Shown here one piece after another: positions 35,470-48,000 of a DNA stretch of 64,000 nt. Below the pieces are notes generated by a model. That model was given only the letters and a program-made list of their open reading frames with translations, did not search any database and was not told the DNA's origin. Numbering within the stretch: the stretch's first letter is position 1; every line of letters begins with the position of its first letter. The DNA is from Onchidella celtica. Taxonomy: Eukaryota > Mollusca > Gastropoda > Systellommatophora > Onchidiidae. Position numbers and translations under genes: made by a program. Location: contig OZ007575.1 of assembly GCA_963931925.1 (NCBI GenBank), forward strand, positions 38,508,846 to 38,572,845, read 5' to 3'.

Positions 35470-36606
35470 ATGGAGGAGGCCATGCCTTTGAAATCTGAAA
35501 ATGATAATCAGGGAACTTCTGATGGAGAAATGAAACAACCTGATGTACCATCTGTTGCATTTGATTATAAACAGGACTTGGCACAATTTGCTGACATAAA
35601 TGTTAAATATGAAGAGACCAATAAAATGTACATTTGCCATCTCTGTGACTTCCGTACAGCATTTCGGAATAGCTTGCTTAATCATCAAGCTGTTCATTCA
35701 GATTTCAGGCCATGGGTTTGTGCAATTTGCGATTATGCGGCCAAACGCAAGCAGGATTTGAAAAAACATTTGCATACCATTCATGGAGTAATGGTTGAAT
35801 CCACCATGCTAAAACCAATTGGTGCTTCTGGGGCTGGCACATGCACTTCTGTCAGTGGTTTATCTCGGGGAGAAAGTAGTGAAGACAATTCTTGGGACAG
35901 TATGAAATTAAGCAAAACAGGAGACACACTGCACTTACAAACAACACCTGAATCTGCTAAGGCTGCTGGACATGTGACAGGACCCATGGATGTCTTTAAT
36001 TTTTCCATTAAGCAAGAGATGTTAGATAAATCGCCCACACCCACCAATCAGGGAGCATTTGCTGCCAATTCCAATGCAAATGGCAGTCCGCCAGACTCCC
36101 CTGATTATGACTTGCCTGTAACATTTTCCCCAGCTTTGGTTTCTAAACAGAAATACAGTTTGCCTGCCACTGATTCCCAGTCCATATCAGAGAAAGTTTG
36201 GCCAACCTCAGAGGTGGCAAAAAAAGTCAGTCAGGCAGACATCAAATCACATCACCAGTCTAGTCCAAGCTCTTTGTCATCACAGTTGCACAAAAGGCAT
36301 TATTCTAGTCTGGATGGATCTAACACCCAAGACCTGTCTGCTTCACCAATGAACAAAGTAAAAAAGACGATGGAGGCTGAGGACCATCTGCCCTGCAGCA
36401 GTTCTATTAGTGTGAGTCACGCCAGAGCTAGTCAGACACCCAACAGTTTCCTGTGTCAACACTGTGACATCTTGTTCTTCCAGAGAGCCATGTACTTAAT
36501 GCATGTTGGCCTCCACTCCTTGGATAATCCTTGGTGTTGTGCCGTCTGTGGCAGCACATTTACAGAAAAATACAGTTTTACTTCTCATTTTATAAATCAG
36601 CATTAA
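35470..36606 (+). CDS. C2H2 zinc-finger transcription factor, Ikaros/Hunchback-like layout
   Basis: An uninterrupted 378-residue ORF. Finger 1 (C56, C59, H72, H76) and finger 2 (C84, C87, H100, H105) are joined by a SDFRPWV linker. Two more fingers close the protein: C329, C332, H345, H349 and C357, C360, H373, H378, the last residue. Fingers split into an N-terminal DNA-binding-type pair and a C-terminal pair, with YLMHVGLHSLDNP between the latter, resemble the C-terminal dimerisation fingers of Ikaros and Hunchback proteins. The long middle is Ser/Pro-rich and unstructured and contains IKQE, a SUMOylation-type motif. Likely a nuclear DNA-binding regulator. The exact subfamily (Ikaros/Pegasus, Hunchback or an orphan) is open, because only two N-terminal fingers are present. 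Confidence 0.85.
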   Translation: MEEAMPLKSENDNQGTSDGEMKQPDVPSVAFDYKQDLAQFADINVKYEETNKMYICHLCDFRTAFRNSLLNHQAVHSDFRPWVCAICDYAAKRKQDLKKHLHTIHGVMVESTMLKPIGASGAGTCTSVSGLSRGESSEDNSWDSMKLSKTGDTLHLQTTPESAKAAGHVTGPMDVFNFSIKQEMLDKSPTPTNQGAFAANSNANGSPPDSPDYDLPVTFSPALVSKQKYSLPATDSQSISEKVWPTSEVAKKVSQADIKSHHQSSPSSLSSQLHKRHYSSLDGSNTQDLSASPMNKVKKTMEAEDHLPCSSSISVSHARASQTPNSFLCQHCDILFFQRAMYLMHVGLHSLDNPWCCAVCGSTFTEKYSFTSHFINQH

Positions 36607-37333
36607 CAGTTTTGTATTTGACACTACTTTATGGCCATTATGCACATTTACCTCCGATGCACATTTTTCCAGCTTCGCATTTGCAATTCGTTTGTGTCAC
36701 TGTCAGTTCTAATTCATTGCGTACATATTACATGCAACTGAAAAAGGAAGACATAAACTGACAAAGAGAAGTTCAAATTTTGAAATACATGTATATATTT
36801 TTATCACATATCACTTTACAATGTCCTTGTTATCATAATTATATCAATGTTTAATCCATGTCCCACCTCTAAGTGACACGTTTTTCCAATCTCAGATTTT
36901 TTTTTTTTTAACCTGATGATACAATGATTAATTATGTATGTATTTGATCATTTTAAGGAAGAGGGAAAGTTAGATCAGATTACCTCAGATAATTTGGCAG
37001 GATGTGAGAATTTAATATGAGCTGGTAAAATGCATTTATGTTAAATGTAGTTTTTCTTGGATCCCTCATTTTTGTTGTGCAATGATTATAACCAAGCCAA
37101 TACTTTTAGTATGCTGCTAAGTTGTGGTGATTATAGTTTGATCTGTGAGGTTTGAGTTGTTCTGTTAGGGCGAAGTATTATGTGTTATTTTACAGTATCG
37201 GTTTGCTTTGTGCAAGTTGTCACAACAAACAGAAGCATTATTGTAATTCCCCATTGTTTGTTTTGTGTCCTGATCTCCTAGTCAAACAAAAACTTTCAAG
37301 TCATTATACATAATATGTACATGTATTATAAAT

Positions 37334-37347
37334 AATAAAGGAATAAA
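37334..37347 (+). terminator. Candidate poly(A) signals of the zinc-finger gene
   Basis: Two AATAAA motifs (37334-37339 and 37342-37347) lie about 730 nt after the stop. The intervening sequence is AT-rich with long T runs, consistent with a 3' UTR. Confidence 0.5.
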
Positions 37348-39236
37348 TGTACCGCAGTTTATTTTAACCAGGGACACACGTTTATAAATGCTTTTATATT
37401 TACCTGTCTGTAATTTTTTTTTTTCCTGTTAATGTCAAACGTGTCGCATTCAGAAAGAGAAGTTATTTTTACTTCTTGTTCTGTAAAATAACTTCCAAAA
37501 TAATGTACTAGTTTAGACTTAGCAACAAAGACTCAGAGCACAATGAAAAATTAATAGAATTAGAATTGTCTGTCATCAACTTTCAGCTTTTTTTCCAAAG
37601 ATTATTTGTTACAATATTAACTATATATATAATGACACATCTCACACGAAATTGTCCATTACATAATATTATCAAGCCCATCTGACCTTCAAATGAATAT
37701 TGGAGCAGGAAGAGGACCACTTATGGGGATGCACGATGTGCTAGGATTTTGATTCCCATCAAATCAATCTGTACACAGCAATTGCCAATTCTCGGCAAAT
37801 TTTATACTGTAATAATTTATATGAATTCTGATTTAAAGCAAAACATTCTCTTAAGTCAGAGGCTTACTTCCTCAAGGGTAAACATTACATGTATTTCGTT
37901 AATGTTATGTATCACGTCAGGTTTTTAGAAATTATTGAAATTTCCATGTACATGTATTTAGCTTTTAAGAAAACTAGTGTAAGGGCCCGTTCAAAGAACG
38001 GGTTGCAGACAACACGCACAATCAGCACACAGATTATGTAGATCTAGGAAGAAAACAACTCACAACTGGCACAGTAACACCCGCATGGCAAGCATTATTC
38101 GATGACGTACCCTCTCTCTTACAATAAAAGTAGTAATCTGCAGTCCTGCTTCAGAACTCATGCGCGCCAGGACACTGCGCACCAAGCTTGATATGGTTAC
38201 AGTTTATGACATGCACGGTACTAAAGTCGAAACAAAACAAAGGCAGGAGGGAGGCCATCATTGTTGAGGAGAAAGCATTATTCGATGTTTTTAGGCCTAT
38301 TTTCATTTATTAATACAACATTACGATACTTCGCGTTCATGTCAAAGGAATAGACATAGTAGCAAAAAGAACTATCTTTCACATGTAATAAGCAAAAAGA
38401 ACTATCTTTCACATGTAATTTTTTCAGGTCTGGGCATTTCTTCCTCGCAGCAGTGAATTTTTTTTCCTTGCTGTTTTTTTATATAGGTATAATGATAGAA
38501 TAATCTAATCTAGGAAAAATAGGTTGGGTTTTTTTTTTTGGGTTAGGAAAGAAAGAACTAGCGAACACTAGTAACAGTAACCCCCAACCATTCTCGTCCT
38601 AAAGTTTTAGGACAATGGTTAAATGTGGACATTACACAACTGTTACAGATACAACAACATCTGGAGAGTTGGAACAGAATAATTTATTGCCAGCATATGT
38701 TCTTAATGTTGTTCTTGTTTGTTTTCAACAAAAAATATACATTGTATCACGCATGCAGTAATATGATTGGGACAGTGACAAATGCTGGAAAAATCAAGTG
38801 ACATTTTGAATCTCTGTGGAGATGTAATGTCCTTACAATAGATCTCTGAAGAACAAACTGTAATGACACCATGCAATACAAAAACCTCACTGCAAGTAAC
38901 ATGTAATTTGTAATGAAACATCATACCAATAAAATAATACCACATCATATTCGCAGTCATCACCATGCTGTAGTGGTTCATGAAATCATAATAATAAAAG
39001 CACCATCAAAATTAATGTTCTTCTTCTTTATAAATTTCCTACACCCAAGCTACAATTACATACAGTACCAGTACATACTACACCAAATATCAAACTATTT
39101 CACACACAAACCAACTACATGTACTGTACTAAGATTAATATCATGTAGCAATATACACTTATGACAGACATCAAATGTACATTACACACAAACCTATGAC
39201 ACACATCAAGTAGGCCTACACCATACACTTGGTGTA
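37348..39236. other. Intergenic sequence
   Basis: No gene seen. It contains a perfect stem-loop at 37985-38001 (CCCGTTC, loop AAA, GAACGGG) and a perfect 30-bp tandem duplication at 38361-38419. Confidence 0.55.
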
Positions 39237-39243
39237 CTGATTT

Positions 39244-40268
39244 TAGGTAGTCCAAACTGATTTTTACTTTTTATCACAACTCACTAGTTATTGTCTAATC
39301 TGATGGAGCTTGCTTTTCTAAGAATTTTGATACCAAGTTGGTCATTCTGACTTAAAGGGTTTGAAAGTTATGGCATTTTTAAAAGTGAAAAAACACCTCG
39401 AATTTGCTACCTTTTGCAAATTGCTCAATAGTCCAACTTTGACCGCCCACAAAATGACTGTTTATTGAGTCACAGCATTAAAAATTATCAATTTCCAAGT
39501 CAAGGGGGTGTACATTACGCTCAATTTTTTTCGAGGGGTACAAATATAGTACAAGACAAGCATCTCATTTTACTTTTTTTAATCATCAAACGTCATCCGA
39601 CGTCAATTTTTGTGTGAACTCTTACAAGGGAGACAAAAATAATGTTTTTATTTTTTTTAAATTGAAAATTAGGTCAACCGCGTCGCCATTGACTTAGCAC
39701 CGAGTGTCAGAAAAAGGTGACAAAATTAAGCATTGGGTGGGTCTATAAAAACAGTCGGCGCTTTGCGCCGAAACATGCCCCAGGTCTAATTTTGGCACAC
39801 CCTGAAAATACAAAGGCTGAGGTTCATTGCGTATAATTTTGATCCTGATTTCCGCCAGTTTCTCGATCAACAAACAATTTTTAAAGGAATTTTAACTTAA
39901 AACAGGATGAAAAATACATTGAATTAAACCTCATTTTTCTGGCTTTCTGTGTGAGATATTTTCAAACACGTGCACTACATCGGCGCGACGTGCCGCGGTC
40001 CTTTGTTATGAGGGGGTCAAATCGGTATGTGCGGCTAAGGGCGAAAACGGCAAGACTGTGTCTTGTTCAAGCAATAAAAACACATGGCTACACACATTAA
40101 ACAATACAAAAGATGATACACTTTGACAGAGGAAGACTTGAACTTTATTTTAATGTAAGATACACACCATTTTACATAAATTCACAGCAGTAATATCCTT
40201 GTAATGCTGGCCTAAAATTATGCCAAAACGGGATTTCGCCCTTTCAGCGGGGCAGTTTGGACTACCTA
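39244..40268. mobile_element. DNA element (1025 bp) with 16-bp terminal inverted repeats
   Basis: The ends TAGGTAGTCCAAACTG (39244-39259) and CAGTTTGGACTACCTA (40253-40268) are perfect inverses, flanked by CTGATTT (39237-39243 and 40269-40275). A 7-8 bp duplication and a TAGG terminus fit a hAT-like non-autonomous element. The interior is AT-rich and non-coding, with a perfect CGGCGC-TTT-GCGCCG hairpin at about 39757-39771. Confidence 0.82.
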
Positions 40269-40275
40269 CTGATTT

Positions 40276-43200
40276 ATATTATAATGAATTTTATATTAAT
40301 AACCCTTTGTCAGTTATCACACACATCCCACACGAACTTTAAACTAAACAGCCATCAAATACATGACATACAAATCCATGACAGACAAACGAGCCTATGA
40401 CTGGCATCAAATCCAGTGAAGTCCGTGTAAACCAAATTTTGGTAATCCAAATTTCTGCTAAATCGAGGTGATTTTGAAATGAGGTGGTGTTTTTTTCTTC
40501 TATTGAACATTTACTGTTAATTTGAGTTCGAAACGCCCAAATTCTGATAAATCAAACTGATCTAGCGCGCTCATCCTCAGGTAACTTCTGATTTCCAACC
40601 CCATAAAAACCAATTTCCATAAACGCACTGATACAGGCCTGTTCAGCAACTCAATACTCTATACTTAAGCAGCGATCGAGGGGGAGGGTAGAGGTGCCAA
40701 AAATAATGCAATGGGTAGGTTGTAGAATCTTCCTATTGCGTGTCTGATTAAGCGAGAAATATGCCGCAGAGGGTGGCAGTGGTACGGGTGGGACCACTGC
40801 ACATAGCGTGATTCTGCTCCCAATGACCAATGATATCAGCCAACAACATGCGTACGCGAGATGATGCTTGCATTATGACCAATAAATTTATTGCTTGCTG
40901 ACGTAATCACAACAGGTACAGCATAATTATGGTATAACACAGAGTAGAATCACGAGCCTTGCATTGTGTCAACCATGCTCACATAGAGCCATTCTGCCAC
41001 ACACTTATGTAATGCTTGCTAAGCTATACAGCATCACATGACTATATTAAACTGAAATGCATGTATAATATGGCCTCGAAGAACAAACAGTTGACCTACA
41101 CAAGGTTCTTAGTACATCAGACTGTAAATACCTCCCTGTAGTGTTTACACATTCACCATACTACATATTCAATGGGGAGAGGGGACGAGTACAGCATTGT
41201 TACACTGCATAATTTTAATTCTGCGCCACTGACAGCAAGGTGGGATAACGCAGTAGGTCTACAGTCCTGGCATTTGAACATCGTACATGAGAGAATGTCT
41301 TTATCGATTGATTGATGTCACATACAATACACGCCGCCAAGACAAAGCCAGGCAACAGAGTTTGCTGACCACAAACTAGTAGGCCTAAGTCATTCAGTGC
41401 TGCTTTCTTGTTTTACCGCTATGCTACTGTCACTTCTTGAGAAAAAATAATCAAAAGATCTCATGCAGGTACTTTTGCTTTGGGGGGGGGGGGGGGGGGG
41501 GAGGAGGAGGAATCTGCAAGAAGGGATGTAATTAAATGTATGGTATGGGGCAAACAGCATGATAGTGGTTATTTCTTTGCTCAGAGGTAAAAGTACAATC
41601 CATTTCCAGGTGGTTTCGGATTATGCGGGCTCCACTATATCATACACACACCCTTAGAAAAAAAAATGACTGACAGTGACATATGACACACATAAACCTG
41701 TACAAACCTAATAGACATCAGGTACCTTGGCATTCTGAACATATCTAACACATATCAAATTCAAAGGCTGCATGGTTAACTATCAAAACTTGTTCAGGAG
41801 AAGCAAGAAAACTAAATAACTTTCTTATTCAGCCTTAATAGTTACAATTTGAAAAAAATATTTAGGCCTTAGTTTTCAGAATTAACACAACCTGCAGGAT
41901 GTCGAGAGTACAAGAATGCCAAATATCTCAATTTTTTAGTTACTTGTACAATGTATGTATGTTAGTTTACCATGAGGCCCTCAATATGTAGCAGCTACAG
42001 ACCCACAATCTCTCTAAAATACTTGGACATTATCCATTACCCATGTCAGCAATTCATTACAAAACGGCTCTTCAGTTTTGTGATGCTAATAAGAATTCAA
42101 ATAAAACAACAATGTGTGCCATACTAAAACAATGAGATCTTTTAGTAATGTATGTGCTTTCACATAAGTCAGCATCACCTCAGGCTCTACTCTACAGACA
42201 AGCACAGTTCTATGTTTGCATATCATTACTATATGGCAAGTCTACTTAACGTGTTTCATGATCAGCAACACATGAAATAATTTCCATAAAATACAATGTA
42301 CCAGCACCAGTAACGGGATATTTTTCCTTTCTCTTTTTAAATAAATGACAGGCTAAAACAGACAAGTAAATGTTTACAACTATTGGTAGCTACACAGCCA
42401 CACACAACCTAGAGGGATGATCTGATGCATGCAAGTGAGCCCATGAACAAATGAGTATGAGCAAATCTGTTGAGCAGCTGGCCAACCGTTGCACACCTGA
42501 AGCTAACTCATGGCACTAGCACTTTAGCAGACTAGCAGAGCTGGTGATACTGATACGAGTGATAGGCAATGACAAAAAAATCTTCTTCCTAGATTACAGT
42601 CATAGCAAGGGAACAGATGTGGAGGGTTGAATAGTTTGTACTGAAGGGCTGACAGTGACAGGCTATCACAAGCACGCTAGCTCAACATCCTCCAAACTTC
42701 CTGCTGCATGAATACAAAGATGTCCCCATTCAGCCTGGTATTCAAATCCTGACATTTATTAACTACATGTATTTGCATCCAGTCCTTGCCAGTCCAGTAT
42801 AACATCAAGTGAGAAAAACACACATGCATTTGGATGCACATGATATCCATCTGTCACCGTCATACCAACATCAGTCTCAGTTCACTGTGTATTTCACTGT
42901 CTCTCTCAGTTACTAAGATGTACAACATTCTCCTATCAGCACTGCCCCCTTCACAATTTCGCCCTCACCATTCTAAAATGCAAGATCAGCAAAAGAAGAT
43001 TGGAATGAATTTTTTTTTTTTTTGCTGGACTAGGACCATTTACATGTACATACAAAAGTACCATTATAGACACCACAGAACATGGAATGCGTGTACACAT
43101 ATAATGTGAGTGCCAAGACTAAGTTGGGCAAACAGTATAAACTGGACATTCATCTCAACAATAATGGCATGGCTATGAATGTATAACTGAGCCACACAAA

Positions 43201-44126
43201 AGTGTTAAATCAATCGAGAACCCTTTCCCTGGCGAGCAAAATGAAACTTTATGCTTGCTGTATTAAAACATGGAGGAAACCACACACAAATCTGGAACTG
43301 ACAATTATATGCATGTAATCATTAAGATTTTAAAAAATAAACAAAGCAAGGGATTTTTCACCCTGAACATCAAAAACATGAACCACATGTCCCTTGAACC
43401 TGGTAGAGTTTAGAATGTTTATGAAGAGCAAAAGAGGAAGCAGAACAAGACATAACCATCCTTCCAGATTAATAGGCTAACTGCCTGTTCACATCAGAGA
43501 TCCTTGTCTATCCATCTGTTTCATGAGCTTACACTTCGCCATTTGGTGCCACGGTCTGGCAGATGAAGAAAAATGCGTGGTACTATAATTTTATCTTGGA
43601 ATAAATATTTGACAAAGTATTTTAAATATTGAAGGCTTTATCGATGTGACATCAGTTGCCACAGCAACAAAATGAACTAACCCACAAGTACATGTATTTA
43701 TATATCAACAGAAATATACACATGAATGCTGACCAAGAAACTTTTAGTGCACCAGTCAAACTTTAATGATGGGGAACTTTAATGGAACTGAAAGATGGAC
43801 GGGCACAAATATTCAGTGTAAATACTTGTATGCAATATATAATACATGTGTACATGTATAGTTTTTTGTGTATTTGATGAAATGATAAAACTTCAGTCCT
43901 TCAGATGGACAGGCGCAGGTCTCTGGTGTGAACAGTGGTACCAGGGTAATACTGCACAATGCTAAAACTAACCACTGGCTTGAGCTCTTGTTTGCACAAA
44001 TGTTTCATACACATGTAAGACATGAATTAAACAGTCTGGAAACAAGAATAACAACAAATTGCAACAAAATATCAAAGGTTATCTAGGCATGTTGAGAAAG
44101 CAGAGATGGACTGTAGACAAGACATG
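40276..44126. other. Intergenic sequence between convergent genes
   Basis: AT-rich, rich in ACATGTA words, with a run of 20 G at 41482-41501. I found no supported gene. Part may be long 3' UTR of PCYOX1. Confidence 0.55.
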
Positions 44127-44132
44127 TTTATT
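44127..44132 (-). terminator. PCYOX1: Candidate poly(A) signal of PCYOX1
   Basis: AATAAA on the minus strand about 55 nt after the stop codon. It would give a short 3' UTR; further signals exist downstream. Confidence 0.5.
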
Positions 44133-44185
44133 GTACCCCTTAAGACACAGACACCCCAGATGTTGACCATCATCCTACTTATGCT

Positions 44186-45018
44186 TCACAAGTCTGACCT
44201 TTCTCCTTCTTTTTGGGAGGCTGGGAGATGGAGCTCGTCAATCTTGTCAAAGCTTCCATGCCACTGATTGTAAGCCAGCAGAGCCACATTTTTAGCTCCA
44301 ATCACATTCATTTCCATGGCAGCAGCTGCAGACTCCACAGCATTGATATAATACAACTTGTCATACAAGATAAATGGTGGCAGATCCATACCTGCATGGT
44401 ATTCAGGGTAAGCCAGCCAGTCCACAAGTCTCATGTCTTTGCGACTTTCAAATAATCTACTCACTTCCTCTTCCGTAGGAACTTTGTTGAAAAAAGTCTT
44501 CCAGACTGCATCAGCAGATTCAGAGACAGGGTCGGAGTTTTCTGTTTTGAGCCCCACGGGTATCTGCTTTCCTATGGAGTTGAAGAAAATGTCAGGACTG
44601 ACGGTAAACATGTCAGAAGGAAACTCCCCATGGCTGTTCAGGTCAAAAGTGGTCCGATTAATTTTGCCCTGGACAAACATGGCAACAGTATTGTGATACT
44701 TCTGGGAGAATGATGTTACCGAATTCGGAAAATCCACAAAGGACATTTTGTTTCTGGTGCCTTCAATAGGGGCAGCAACAACAAGAATGTCATATTCTCG
44801 TGATCCCATCTTGTCCTCACTGTCACTGTTGATCTTCTCATACTCAACTTCATACGAGACACTCCCACTGCCCAGCTCATCTTTGATCGCAGCTACAGTT
44901 TTGACTTTTGCCTCTATCAAATTAGCCATTGATTCTCTGAGTAAGTTCACAGCTATCAACTTGTTGCCACCACGCACAGACCATAGTCCTGGCTCTGCTC
45001 CCACCATTGACACAGCAC
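44186..45018 (-). CDS. PCYOX1: PCYOX1 exon 5: prenylcysteine-lyase domain and stop
   Basis: Starts after TGTACAG; the split Gly is followed by AVSMVGAEPGLWSVRGGNKL. It encodes the remaining 276 residues in one exon, including ILVVAAPIEGT, IFFNSIGKQIPVG, the WLAYPEYHAGMDLPPFILYD region and the C-terminal FAD-contact segment. No KDEL-type or membrane tail is seen. Confidence 0.95.
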
Positions 45019-48000
45019 CTGTACATGAAACAAAACATATTTATGTTCACTTAAAACATCTCCAGCATTACTTAATTAACCCACATGCTGTGCCAGGTGC
45101 CGAAATATGGTATCGACTTCTCAGGCGTTCACTTTGCACAGGTGTGTAGACACCACAAGGTCAAAATATTTTCACGTATCAGGTCACTGTCCTCTTTGAG
45201 ACGTAACTATTGTCTTATTGCACACCTCATCTCTTCTAAATCAAAGGCACTGTGACAAGGACATGTTAACCGCTGAATCACTGGTCAAAATCACAAAGAC
45301 TAAGCTTTCAAAAGCTCTCCCCACACTATCAAAAGGTGTAACATTGACATGCGAACTGTTGCTCAACAAATTTGCAATATTATTTTATTTTCTCCCAAGC
45401 TGACCATCCGCCCGTGCAGATGCGGGGCCCTCTTGCAGAAGAGGGACAGCAAAGAATACATCTGACGTGATACTGCGTGTCGTAAGAGGCGACTAAAGGT
45501 GCAAAGGTCCTGGTCTCCCGAGAAGAGCCAGTTGGCGGTGGGCCAACTACCCACCCTGTAAAAATAAACCAGTTACAGAAACACAAGCAAATACTTTAAA
45601 TCAGTCTTTTATCTTGGGAGAAGGGGGAGCATCTGCACCTGTAGATTCAATGAAGGACAATGGACAAAGCCGAAAGGACTCCACTGGCCTGACTGCTCCT
45701 TCATCAAACAAGTCACTCCGGATTGCGTCGTGGAATGTCCGCTCCATGTATGAAGCAGGAAAGAGTGCCCAGGTTACAATGGAGATGAGGCGATACAGAC
45801 TACACATACTTGGACTTAGCGAGACCCGCTGGATACAGTCCAGACTGAAACAACTTAATTCTGGGGAAAAGATTTTGTATTCTGGAAGGGAGGACAAAAA
45901 GCATACAGAAGGAGCAGCGATCATCTTGAGCAAGCACGCCCAGAGGTCACTGAGGGGATGGGAACCCTACGGAAGGAGAATTATATTGGCATCATTTACT
46001 ACAAAGAACAAGAACATCAACATGAACATTGTGCAGATATACGCCCCAACAAATGAAGCAACCGATGAGGACAAGGACGATTTCTACAACCAGCTTCAGG
46101 AAATAGTTGACACATTGCCAAGAAAAGATGTGAACATTATAATGGGAGACGCCAATGCCAAGATAGGACAGGACAATACAGGGTATGAGGACATTATGGG
46201 GTGCAATGGTTTGGGACAAATGAATGAGAATGGAGAGCGGTTTGCAAGTTTCTGCGCATTTAACAGCTATGTGATTGGAGGTTCAGTATTCCCACACAAG
46301 AGGATCCATAAGGCCACTTGGATTTCACCGGATGGAGTAACTGAAAACCAGATTGACCACTTCTGCATCACCCGACGTTTCAGACGCTCACTGGAGGATG
46401 TCATAGTACAGAGAGGAGCTGATGTTGGATCTGACCATCACATGCTGCTGGCAAGACTCAAACTCCGCCTCAAGAAACAAGGTACCAGAGCAGGAACAAA
46501 GAGGAGAAAGTTTCAAGTGAGCCTTCTGGATGGAGACAAGAAGGAAGAGTTCCAGCTGACGCTGAGGAATAGATTCAAACCCCTTGTTGACCTTGAAGAG
46601 ACAGTAGATTTGGAGACTCATTGGGCTAAGGTAAAAGGAGTATTTACATCGACATGTCAGGATGTTCTTGGGGAAAAGAAAGTGGAACACAAGGAATGGA
46701 TCAGTCAAAAATCACTGGACTTGATAAGGATAAGAAGAGACCTAAAAGTACAGGTAAATGCAAGTCGTACAAGAAGCTCAAGAGTTGGTAACCAGGAAGA
46801 GTACCGGGCAACAGCTAAAGAGGTCAAAAAATCAATTAAAAAAGACAAAGAGTAGTTCATAGGAATGTTAGCAGAGAAAGCAGAGAAGGCAGCAACAGGA
46901 GGACACATGAGGATCCTCTACCAGACTACAAAGACTCTTGCTGGAAAATATGGAAAACCTGAAGTTCCTGTCAAGGATTACAACAGGAAGGCTATTTTTG
47001 GAAAGGAAGCTCAGGCAAAAAGATGGATAGAACATTTTAACAGCCTCTTGAACAGACCTCCACCAAGCAACCCACCCGACATTCTACCCGCAAGAAATGA
47101 TTTACCGATCAGTTGCGACCCTCCGACTAAAGCAGAGATTAATGATGCCATAAAGCAGTTAAATCGAGGCAAGGCAGCTGGACCAGATCAGATCCCACCA
47201 GAGGCGCTGAAGGCAGATGCTGCTGGGGCTGCAGAGGGTCTGCACTCACTATTCTCGAGGATTTGGATCGGAGGCAAGTTTCCAAAGGACTGGAAGGAAG
47301 GACACCTCGTGAAGCTTCCAAAAAAAGGGGACCTCAGCAATTGTAGTAACTACAGAGGAATCACACTTCTCTCCATCCCAGGAAAGGTTTTCAATCGGAT
47401 TCTTCTCAAGCGAATACAGAATGCAACAGACCCAAAACTTCGTGAGGAGCAAGCTGGTTTCAGGAGTAACCGATCAACCACCGACCAGATCGCCACGCTG
47501 AGAATCATAGTAGAGCAGTCGCTAGAGTGGAACTCCCAACTGATAGTGAACTTCCTTGACTACGAGAAGGCCTTTGATAGCATCAATAGAGAAACACTGT
47601 GGAGAATATTGAGACATTATGGAATCCCAGAGAAGATGGTGAACCTTATCAAGAGCATGTACGACGGGACAAGTTGCAGAGTCGTACACGATGGCGAGCT
47701 TACTGACAGCTTTGATATTAAGACTGGTGTTAGGCAGGGTTGTTTGCTGTCCCCATTTCTGTTTGTCCTGGTGATTGATTGGCTTATGAAAGAAACCACC
47801 AGTGGAGGAAGAAATGGCATACAATGGACCCCATGGACACAGCTGGACGATCTAGATTTTGCAGATGACTTGGCACTATTGTCGCACACACACGACCAGA
47901 TGCAAGCAAAGACTACAGCTCTAAACAAAATTTCAGAATCTATTGGATTGAGGATACATCCTGCGAAGTCGAAGGTCCTAAAAATTGTTGCACTCCCAAG

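Noticed and set aside
44748..45149. Plus-strand 133-codon ORF
   Set aside because: It is antisense to PCYOX1 exon 5, whose homology and phases are clear.
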